A stretch of DNA of 11,821 bases, from positions 1-11,821 of the forward strand of contig JAISEA010000043.1 in assembly GCA_031264475.1 (NCBI GenBank). The letters run 5' to 3'. This DNA is from Treponema sp. (GTDB lineage: Bacteria > Spirochaetota > Spirochaetia > Treponematales > Breznakiellaceae). The notes beneath the pieces were generated by a model. It was not told the origin of the DNA. It did no database searches and saw only the letters and a program-made list of their open reading frames with translations. Below are positions 5,570-11,821 of this stretch, piece after piece (position 1 is the stretch's first letter; each line of letters starts with the position of its first letter). The position numbers and the translations under genes are program-made.

Positions 5570-6733
5570 ATGAAGTTTCTACACACCTCCGATCTACATT
5601 TAGGCAAAGTCTTTCACGACCATTCCTTTATTGAAGATCAAACCTTTATACTCGACAAACTACTTGCCGAACTACAAGACCAATCCTACCAAGCTTTAGT
5701 CATAGCTGGAGACGTCTACGACCGTTCCATCCCCTCGCCGGACGCGGTGAAACTCTTCAGTTCCTTCTTGGGGAGGCTAAAGAAAGAGCGGTCTGACCTA
5801 GAGATACTTATTGTTTCCGGCAACCACGACTCAAGTGCGCGGCTGTCTTTCGGCAAGGAACTTTTCGCGGAACTAGGCGTTTTCTTCACCACTGATCCGA
5901 TAGACGCAGACAAACCCATCATCATGGGGGAGAATGAGGATAGAACCGCGTTCTTTCTTCTCCCCTTTCTCAACCCAGGATCCCTGAAAGACGAAGGCGA
6001 AGACCCCGCGCCGATCCGCTCGCAAGCGCGACTAGTTGAACGAGCGGCGAAGCGATTAGAGGAGGCGCACGTCGCCGCGCTTGCAGAAGGAATACCCCAT
6101 ACCGTGTTAATTGCCCACCTCTTTGCGTCTGGTGGGCGGGCTTCTGACTCGGAGCGAACCTTTTTAGGAGACGCGGAACTAGCAGACATTGGGCTATTTG
6201 CGGGCTTTGATTACATCGCGTTAGGGCATTTACACCGCTGTCAATCCATAGGAGCAAACGCCTATTATTCAGGCAGTCCCCTTGCCTACTCCTTTTCCGA
6301 AGCTAAGTATGAAAAGTTCTTTCTTTCCGTTTCGCTAACCGCAGGAAAAACCCTTGTGGATAAAATCCTTATCGAACCTCTACGGAGAACGTCAAGCATT
6401 ACCGGGGTGTTTGGTGATTTCCAAGGCGATTTGAGCGATGAGATCAAGGCGAAAAGGGACGACTACCTCGAAATAATACTGACAGACCCAGGCTTCGTTG
6501 TTGACGCCTTACCCATCCTCCGCAGACGCTTCCCCCACCTTTTGACGATACGACAAGACGAGGCACTGAAAGCCCATTTACGCCAAAGCGACAGCCGCCT
6601 CTTATTCGCGGATACAGGCGAAAAGCGCAACCTCGTCGATGACTTCTCTGATTTCCTCTTCCACATTCACGGCGAGACCAACGAGGCAGAAGTTACCCTC
6701 TTTCGCAACCTCCTAACCGAGCAGAACCCCTAA
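5570..6733 (+). CDS. sbcD: SbcCD nuclease subunit D (Mre11-type)
   Basis: The nuclease half of SbcCD, which cuts hairpins and blocked DNA ends made at inverted repeats and stalled forks. The 387 residues carry all the calcineurin-type metal motifs in order: D8-L-H10 (TSDLHLGK), G47-D48 and D51 (AGDVYDRS), G84-N85-H86-D87 (SGNHDSSARL), H183 (IAHLFASGG) and G-H220-L-H222 (LGHLHRCQ). The remaining third is the SbcD C-terminal capping region. GAGGAAG lies just upstream of the ATG at 5570. It follows cysE by 25 bp and probably shares its transcript. The partner ATPase gene sbcC, usually directly downstream, is absent here: 117 bp of intergenic DNA and then ileS follow, so sbcC must lie elsewhere or be missing. 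Confidence 0.93.
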   Translation: MKFLHTSDLHLGKVFHDHSFIEDQTFILDKLLAELQDQSYQALVIAGDVYDRSIPSPDAVKLFSSFLGRLKKERSDLEILIVSGNHDSSARLSFGKELFAELGVFFTTDPIDADKPIIMGENEDRTAFFLLPFLNPGSLKDEGEDPAPIRSQARLVERAAKRLEEAHVAALAEGIPHTVLIAHLFASGGRASDSERTFLGDAELADIGLFAGFDYIALGHLHRCQSIGANAYYSGSPLAYSFSEAKYEKFFLSVSLTAGKTLVDKILIEPLRRTSSITGVFGDFQGDLSDEIKAKRDDYLEIILTDPGFVVDALPILRRRFPHLLTIRQDEALKAHLRQSDSRLLFADTGEKRNLVDDFSDFLFHIHGETNEAEVTLFRNLLTEQNP

Positions 6734-6818
6734 CCCAATCAAAACACGACGATTTTCTCATTTCCTCAATCGCGGGCAAGCGAAGACGCAACACGCCCTA
6801 GCAAAAATCTCTATAGTA

Positions 6819-6827
6819 TGCTATAAC
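6819..6827 (+). promoter_or_regulatory. Extended -10 promoter of ileS
   Basis: TGCTATAAC (6819-6827) matches the extended -10 form TGnTATAAT at all but the last base. No good -35 is present, as expected for extended -10 promoters. The predicted start near 6834 gives a leader of about 17 bases with AAGGAG (6840-6845) 5 bases before the GTG at 6851, so there is no room for a T-box or other leader control. The bases around the box are also partly palindromic (TATAG/CTATA). Confidence 0.5.
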
Positions 6828-6850
6828 TATACAAAATATAAGGAGAAAAC

Positions 6851-9800
6851 GTGTATACACCTGTTGATTCAAAGATAGACTTCCCCAAACTAGAGGAAGA
6901 AATGCTGACGTTCTGGGAAAAGGAAAGGATATTCGAGCAGAGCGTTCAGCAAAGAGACGGCGCGGCAAATAACGAGCCAGCCAAGGAGTTCGTTTACTAT
7001 GACGGACCGCCCTTCGCCACAGGGTTGCCGCATTTTGGACACTTTGTACCGTCTACGATAAAGGACGTTATCCCGCGCTACAAGGCGATGAAAGGATACA
7101 AAGTGGAACGACGGTTCGGCTGGGACTGCCACGGACTACCCGTTGAGAACCTCATCGAGAAAGAGCTAGGACTCAACTCAAAGACCGACATTGAGAAGTT
7201 TGGGATCGCGGAGTTCAACGAAAAGTGCAGAGAGTCAGTCTTGCGCTACACCAAAGAATGGCGGCAAGTCATAACGCGGATGGGACGCTGGGTTGATTTC
7301 GATCATGATTACAAGACTATGGACGTTGATTACATGGAGACCATCTGGTGGGTACTAAAAACCCTGTGGGAGAAAGGCTTACTCTACGAAGGACACTACA
7401 TCCTCCCCTACTGTCCCCGATGTTCCACCGTATTATCCAACCACGAACTTAACCTTGGTGGGTTTCGAGACGTGCACGATCCGGCGATAACCATACGGTT
7501 TAAGGTCAAAGATTGGCAAGGTGGCGGAACAGATGGAGCGCCGATCTATTTCCTCGCGTGGACGACCACCCCGTGGACCCTACCCAGTAACCTCGCGTTG
7601 ACCCTAGGACCGGACATAGACTATACGCTGGTTAAAGACAGCGAGGGCGGAACGCCTGCCTATTACATCCTTGCAGAAACGCGCCTATCCGCGTACTACA
7701 AGAACCCAACCGACTACTCCATCGTATGGAAGAAGAAGGGCAAAGAGCTACTCGGCATCGCTTATGAACCCTTATTCCCCTACTTTGCGGACATAGCGGG
7801 GGAGAACGCCTTCCGCACGTATGGCGGGGACTTTGTGTCAACCGAAGACGGCACCGGCATAGTACATACCGCGCCGGGGTTCGGCGAAGACGACCAGCGT
7901 GTCCTACAGGGAAGCGGTGTGCCTGTTATCTGTCCTGTTGATGCGGAGTGCAAGTTCACCGCGGAAGTGGCTGACTATCAAGGACGATTCGTCAAAGACT
8001 GTGATAAGGACATCATAGAACGCCTGAAACGTGAAGGCAAACTCATTAAGCGCGAGCAGGTGCTTCACGCATACCCGCACTGCTGGCGATGCGGACACCC
8101 GCTCATCTATCGGGCGGTAGGCTCATGGTTTGTCGATGTACAGAAGATAAAGACAAGCATGATCGCGGCAAACGAGCAAATCTATTGGACGCCTGAGCAC
8201 ATCAAGGCAGGACGATTCGGAAAATGGCTTGAAGGCGCACGGGATTGGGCTATCAGCAGAAACCGCTATTGGGGCAACCCGTTACCAATATGGCGGTGCG
8301 TGGACTGCGGCAAGATCATCTGTATAGGGAGCAGAGCTGAACTCAAGGAACTATCAGGAGTCGAGGCTACGGACTTACACAAACACTTTGTTGACGACAT
8401 AACGATCCCCTGCGAGTGTGGAGGCGTTATGCGCCGCACGCCTGAAGTGCTTGACTGCTGGTTCGAGTCAGGTGCGATGCCCTATGGACAGATTCATTAC
8501 CCATTTGAGAACAAGGAGTTCTTTGACGCGCATTTCCCCGCGGACTTTATCAACGAAGGACTCGATCAGACGCGCGGGTGGTTTTACACGCTAACCGTGC
8601 TTGGCGCCGCGCTCTTTGACAAACCCGCGTTCAAGAACTGTATAGTATCAGGGCTAGTCCTTGCGTCAGACGGCAAGAAGATGGCGAAGAGCCTCCGCAA
8701 CTACACTGACCCTACACAGGTAGTGAATCAGTTCGGTGCGGATGCGCTACGCCTCTTCCTCATACATTCGGCGGTAGTCAAAGCGGACGACCTCCGTTAT
8801 TCAGATGAAGGAGTGCGCGATGCGCTCAAGAACATCCTCATCCCCCTATGGAATGCGTACACGTTTTTTGTAACGTATGCGAACATCGACCATGTAACGC
8901 CGTCAACGCCGCCTGACAGTCCGTCCAATCCCCTAGACAAGTGGATATTGTCAGCCGCGGAGACGCTTATCGAGAACGTAGAGGCGGCGCTTGAGGCTTA
9001 CGATCTTTCACGAGCCGTTGATCCGATCATCAACTTCATCGATCAACTGAACAATTGGTATATCCGAAGGTCGCGGCGTAGATTCTGGCGTTCTGAGAAC
9101 GACGAAGACAAGCTCGAAGGCTATGCGTGTTTACACAGCGCGTTAAAGACGCTCATCACGGTTACTGCGCCCTTCATTCCCTTTACCACCGAAGCGATCT
9201 GGCGCAACCTCCGCGCTGAAAATGACCCGATCTCCGTACACCTTGTTGATTTCCCCGTAATAAACGATCTGCGCCGCGATCCAGCCCTTGAGTACAAGAC
9301 TTCTGTGGCGCAACGGGCGGTTTCGATGGGCAGGGCGTTACGTTCCGCGCATAACATAAAGACGCGCCAGCCGCTTCAGACAGTGGAACTCGTTACTCGG
9401 GACATTGACGAGAAGAAGGCGTTGTTAGAGATGGAGGACGTGATCCGCGAGGAACTCAACGTGAAGCAGGTAGTCTTCAGCGACAATGAAGACGGACTAG
9501 TAACCTATGAAGTGCGGGCGAATTTCCGTGTGATGGGCAAAGAGTTAGGCAAGGACATGAAGACAGCCGCGGAGTGCATAGCGAGTTTGAATCAAACACA
9601 GGCGCGCGCCTTACTCGACGGGGCGACTATCATGCTAGAGATTGACTCCGTAGACCATACTCCTCGGCGATTCAACATTACAGCCGACAAGCTAGACATA
9701 CGGCGCATCGAGAAAGCCGCTCTCAAGGTACTGAATGAAGGAACGCTTACGGTTGGACTCGATGCTACCATAACCGAAGAACTCGCCCTAGAGGGAGACG

Positions 9801-10036
9801 CGCGGGACCTCATCCGCGGGATACAAAACGAGCGCAAGGAGTCAGGCTTTGCGGTTACTGACCGCATCAACCTTACCGTCTTTGGCTCGGATCGATTGAA
9901 GAAAGCGTGGGACGCCTTTTCCCCGCTCGTATGCGCTGAGACCCTGACCTCCTCGTTTGCATGGGAACACGTTAGTGATATGAAGGAAATCCCTGCGGAC
10001 GAAGAGACATGGTTTGTGAAAGCGGTCAGAATATAA
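6851..10036 (+). CDS. ileS: Isoleucyl-tRNA synthetase, type 2 (eukaryote-like)
   Basis: Charges tRNA-Ile with isoleucine. The 1061 residues carry the class I signatures: H61-F-G-H64 (GLPHFGHF) and K610-M-A-K-S614 (DGKKMAKSLRNYTDP), where the usual KMSKS has Ala at the third position. The CP1 editing domain has T238-T-T-P-W-T-L-P (WTTTPWTLPSN). Metal-binding cysteine pairs are seen at YCPRC (about 187/190), C411-x2-C414 (HCWRCG), C483-x2-C486 and C521-x-C523. The anticodon-binding region (DKWILSAAETLI... NNWYIRRSRRRFW) lies near 700-750. The long C-terminal extension and the absence of the E. coli-type C-terminal zinc finger mark it as IleS2. That type is often less sensitive to mupirocin, which is a family property and not a prediction for this enzyme. 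GTG start with AAGGAG at 5 bases. Confidence 0.96.
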   Translation: MYTPVDSKIDFPKLEEEMLTFWEKERIFEQSVQQRDGAANNEPAKEFVYYDGPPFATGLPHFGHFVPSTIKDVIPRYKAMKGYKVERRFGWDCHGLPVENLIEKELGLNSKTDIEKFGIAEFNEKCRESVLRYTKEWRQVITRMGRWVDFDHDYKTMDVDYMETIWWVLKTLWEKGLLYEGHYILPYCPRCSTVLSNHELNLGGFRDVHDPAITIRFKVKDWQGGGTDGAPIYFLAWTTTPWTLPSNLALTLGPDIDYTLVKDSEGGTPAYYILAETRLSAYYKNPTDYSIVWKKKGKELLGIAYEPLFPYFADIAGENAFRTYGGDFVSTEDGTGIVHTAPGFGEDDQRVLQGSGVPVICPVDAECKFTAEVADYQGRFVKDCDKDIIERLKREGKLIKREQVLHAYPHCWRCGHPLIYRAVGSWFVDVQKIKTSMIAANEQIYWTPEHIKAGRFGKWLEGARDWAISRNRYWGNPLPIWRCVDCGKIICIGSRAELKELSGVEATDLHKHFVDDITIPCECGGVMRRTPEVLDCWFESGAMPYGQIHYPFENKEFFDAHFPADFINEGLDQTRGWFYTLTVLGAALFDKPAFKNCIVSGLVLASDGKKMAKSLRNYTDPTQVVNQFGADALRLFLIHSAVVKADDLRYSDEGVRDALKNILIPLWNAYTFFVTYANIDHVTPSTPPDSPSNPLDKWILSAAETLIENVEAALEAYDLSRAVDPIINFIDQLNNWYIRRSRRRFWRSENDEDKLEGYACLHSALKTLITVTAPFIPFTTEAIWRNLRAENDPISVHLVDFPVINDLRRDPALEYKTSVAQRAVSMGRALRSAHNIKTRQPLQTVELVTRDIDEKKALLEMEDVIREELNVKQVVFSDNEDGLVTYEVRANFRVMGKELGKDMKTAAECIASLNQTQARALLDGATIMLEIDSVDHTPRRFNITADKLDIRRIEKAALKVLNEGTLTVGLDATITEELALEGDARDLIRGIQNERKESGFAVTDRINLTVFGSDRLKKAWDAFSPLVCAETLTSSFAWEHVSDMKEIPADEETWFVKAVRI

Positions 10037-10046
10037 CAAACAGTAC

Positions 10047-10113
10047 AAAAACGAACAGATCAGCCTACCTTGACAGCTCCAATTCCATTGAGTTAATTGC
10101 GTCAAGGTAGGCT
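10047..10113 (-). terminator. Intrinsic terminator of leuA overlapping its last codons
   Basis: AGCCTACCTTGAC (10062-10074) and GTCAAGGTAGGCT (10101-10113) are perfect 13-bp reverse complements; an inner CAATT/AATTG (10080-10084/10095-10099) extends the fold. Read on the minus strand, a T-run (TTTTT, 10051-10047) follows about 10 bases after the stem. The left arm in gene sense codes the last AYLD of leuA's conserved tail, and the right arm contains its TAG stop. The stem lies 25 bp after the ileS stop and may also halt plus-strand transcripts, although no T-run follows on that side. Confidence 0.7.
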
Positions 10114-11576
10114 CTGATTGCGGACTCCACAATATCCGTTGAAGTGCCATGCCCATTCCACCTACTTGAACCATCAAGCGTAATTCTCACGTAAGTCTCG
10201 CCCAGAGCATCATCGCCGCTGGCAGTCGCCCCGATTTCAAACGCCTCAAGCAGTATCTTCCTATTGATAATCCGCTTGATCGCGTTAAACGCCGCATTAA
10301 CAGGACCGTTTCCCATCTCAGCCATCTTAGACAGCTTGCCGTCCTTATGTTGCAAATAAATCGTGCAGGTTGCGCCAAAAGACGGCACAGCGCTCACGTT
10401 CCAGTGACGGAGTGTCCATATCGGGTCTGTACTAGGCAATACATCGCTTGCCAATGCGTACAATTCGCTATCGTTTATCGTCTTATCTGTCATCTTAAAC
10501 TTCTTGAAAATCTGGTTTAGCGTCCCTGCGTCAACCCTTATACCCAAACGCCGCAAACGGTCTTCAACCGCGTGTTTACCGGAATGTCTTCCGAGGGGTA
10601 TTTGGTTTTGCGTAAGTCCGACAGATTTTGGAGTCATGATTTCATAAGTCGCGGGGTTCTCCAAGACCGCGTGCTGATGTATACCAGCCTCATGAGCAAA
10701 GGCGTTTCTCCCAACGATAGCCTTATGGGGTTGCACCTTAACGCCGGTTGCCTGTGCGACAAAATTACTTACGCTATAGAGTTGCGATGCGTCAATACCT
10801 GTATCCACATCCCAATAATCCTTACGCACGCGAAGTGCCATGACTATCTCTTCAAGTGCGGCGTTCCCTGCCCGCTCTCCGATGCCGTTGATCGTGCATT
10901 CCACCTGATCCGCGCCTGCCTGAATTGCGGAGAGGCTATTTGCCACGGCAAGTCCCAAGTCATTGTGAACATGGGTAGAAAGAACCGCCTTTTCCATGCT
11001 GGGGGTATGTGCTTTGATATATGCGATAAGGCGACCAAACTCGTCAGGCATAGCATAGCCAACGGTATCAGGTACATTGACGGTAGTCGCGCCCGCGTCA
11101 ATGACTGCGCCGAAGACCTTACACACAAAGTCAGGATCGCTCCGCGAAGCGTCCTCTGCGGAGAATTCAACGTCAGCGCAGTACTTCTTTGCGTATTTAA
11201 CCGAGGCAACGGCGTTTTCAAGTATTTGATCAGGGGTCATTTTAAGTTTATATTGCATATGAATAGGCGAAGTCGCCAAGAAGACGTGAATACGGGGTTC
11301 GGCGGCGCACTGCAAAGCCAGCCAACAGGTGTCTATATCCTCTTCACGGCATCGGCACAGCCCTGCGACGACGCTATCCTTGACCTCTCTGGCTATGCTT
11401 TGTACAGACTCCGACTCTCTTAAACTTGACGCGGGAAAGCCTGCTTCTATAATATCGATGCCGAGTTTCTCTAACCGCAACGCAACGTCTATTTTCTCTT
11501 CGCAGTTCATACTACACCCAGGAGACTGCTCTCCGTCGCGCAGGGTGGTATCAAATATCTTAATTCGTCTTGACAA
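10065..11576 (-). CDS. leuA: 2-isopropylmalate synthase
   Basis: Condenses acetyl-CoA with 2-oxoisovalerate, the first committed step of leucine synthesis. Two adjacent TTG codons (11579 and 11576) could start it; 11576 is preferred because AGGAG (11587-11583) is 6 bases upstream of it and only 3 from the other. The product then has 503 residues and begins MSRRIKIFDTTLRDGEQSPG, carrying the family's R13-D14-G-E active site. The metal site HVHNDLGLAVANSL lies near 200, and GIGERAGNAALEE follows. FAHEAGIHQHAVLENP and IPLGRHSGKHA mark the junction with the C-terminal part. The regulatory domain (about 380-503), which binds leucine for feedback inhibition in this family, ends GHGTSTDIVESAIRAYLDA. 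No leuB, leuC or leuD is in the window. The 5' leader is the hairpin-repeat array at 11590-11821. Confidence 0.95.
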   Translation of the reverse strand: MSRRIKIFDTTLRDGEQSPGCSMNCEEKIDVALRLEKLGIDIIEAGFPASSLRESESVQSIAREVKDSVVAGLCRCREEDIDTCWLALQCAAEPRIHVFLATSPIHMQYKLKMTPDQILENAVASVKYAKKYCADVEFSAEDASRSDPDFVCKVFGAVIDAGATTVNVPDTVGYAMPDEFGRLIAYIKAHTPSMEKAVLSTHVHNDLGLAVANSLSAIQAGADQVECTINGIGERAGNAALEEIVMALRVRKDYWDVDTGIDASQLYSVSNFVAQATGVKVQPHKAIVGRNAFAHEAGIHQHAVLENPATYEIMTPKSVGLTQNQIPLGRHSGKHAVEDRLRRLGIRVDAGTLNQIFKKFKMTDKTINDSELYALASDVLPSTDPIWTLRHWNVSAVPSFGATCTIYLQHKDGKLSKMAEMGNGPVNAAFNAIKRIINRKILLEAFEIGATASGDDALGETYVRITLDGSSRWNGHGTSTDIVESAIRAYLDAINSMELELSR

Positions 11577-11589
11577 CAATATCTCCTCT

Positions 11590-11602
11590 CACCCGGAGGG
11601 TG
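11590..11602 (-). promoter_or_regulatory. Hairpin abutting the leuA ribosome binding site
   Basis: CACCC/GGGTG with a 3-base loop (11590-11594/11598-11602) ends 2 bases before the AGGAG of leuA. It is the last of the array's hairpins before the gene. Its position could affect ribosome access, but nothing in the sequence shows regulation. Confidence 0.35.
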
Positions 11603-11821
11603 TTTAACAACTCACCCGAAGGGTATTTAATGACTTCACAATGGGCGTTATAAGAAAGGGTGTGCCGCTGACCCCGTCCTGACAGCCGAAGGCTGTTTAA
11701 TGACTTCACAATGGGCGTTATAAGAAAGGCGGACCAGCTGACTCCGTCCTGACGGCTACACTTGCAAGCAAGTGCAGGCATAGCCTGTTTAACAACTTCA
11801 CACAGGGCGTTATAAGAAAGG
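11590..11821. repeat. Tandem hairpin-repeat array in the leuA leader, extends beyond window
   Basis: A 34-bp core, starting TTTAATGACTTCACA and ending GGGCGTTATAAGAAAGG, occurs at 11626-11659 and 11696-11729 (identical, 70 bp apart) and in diverged form at 11788-11821 (begins TTTAACAACTTCACAC). A truncated start (TTTAACAACT) is at 11603. GCTGACYCCGTCCTGAC occurs at 11667 and 11737, also 70 bp apart. Just before each core start is a short hairpin whose stem differs but stays paired: CACCC-GGA-GGGTG, ACCC-GAA-GGGT, ACAGCC-GAA-GGCTGT and CAGGC-ATA-GCCTG. The third full unit has an extra hairpin, CACTTGC-AA-GCAAGTG (11759-11774). The 70-bp period is not a multiple of 3, so this is not a protein repeat. 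The array is cut by the window end. Confidence 0.85.

Noticed and set aside
5716..6189. 157-residue minus-strand ORF
   Set aside because: Antisense shadow of sbcD, low-complexity Ser/Arg-rich.
6734..6850. T-box leader for ileS
   Set aside because: The predicted leader is only about 17 bases and no T-box sequence or large stem is present.
10572..11423. 283-residue plus-strand ORF
   Set aside because: It lies wholly antisense to leuA, whose protein motifs are unmistakable; it has no ribosome binding site or recognisable domain.
11560..11781. 73-residue minus-strand ORF across the leader array
   Set aside because: The 70-bp period shifts the reading frame between units, so the repeats cannot be a coding repeat; no ribosome binding site was seen.
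11590..11821. Integron attC sites (GTTTAAC and GGGCGTTA strings in the array)
   Set aside because: The two strings lie within a 34-bp core that does not fold on itself as attC does, the AAC is not kept in the two identical copies (TTTAATGAC), and there are no cassette ORFs between 70-bp units.
11590..11821. CRISPR array
   Set aside because: The parts between repeats are themselves repeated, not unique spacers, and no cas gene is present.

Overview
The window looks like a piece of a spirochaete chromosome, most likely a Treponema or close relative. This is an inference from gene content and protein style, not a database result. The hints are an HD-GYP protein whose metal dyad reads HE instead of HD, a TlyC/CorB-type membrane CBS protein directly coupled to it, a long eukaryote-like (type 2) isoleucyl-tRNA synthetase, a serine acetyltransferase with a long N-terminal helical region, and frequent TTG/GTG starts. 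No rRNA, tRNA, CRISPR array or complete mobile element was seen.

Layout. Bases 1-870 look accessory. They hold the C-terminal part of a D12-class adenine-N6 DNA methyltransferase, a coupled 43-residue ORF, a strong intrinsic terminator, and a TGACA-based direct-repeat array that keeps a 21-bp phase over 126 bp and resembles an IS21-family end or an iteron block. Bases 868-1209 are a GC-rich gene-free island with a G-quadruplex motif and two inverted repeats. From 1210 on the window is chromosomal housekeeping: a two-TM protein of unknown function (minus strand), then a plus-strand run of HD-GYP protein, CNNM/CBS/CorC-domain protein, cysE, sbcD and ileS. leuA converges on ileS from the right. 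Bases 11590-11821 hold a tandem array of hairpin-bearing repeats in the leuA 5' leader; it runs off the end of the window.

How the genes work together. The unknown membrane protein and the HD-GYP gene share a 75-bp gap with two face-to-face sigma70-type promoters placed symmetrically about position 2101.5, so polymerase probably cannot occupy both. HD-GYP and the CBS membrane protein abut with zero spacing and are probably translationally coupled; cysE and sbcD follow at 45 and 25 bp. ileS has its own extended -10 promoter. cysE (cysteine) and leuA (leucine) imply amino-acid biosynthetic capacity.

The best candidates for something undescribed are the leader hairpin array at 11590-11821, whose stems change sequence but stay paired, the 21-bp-phased array at 602-784, and the symmetric dual promoter at 2071-2132.
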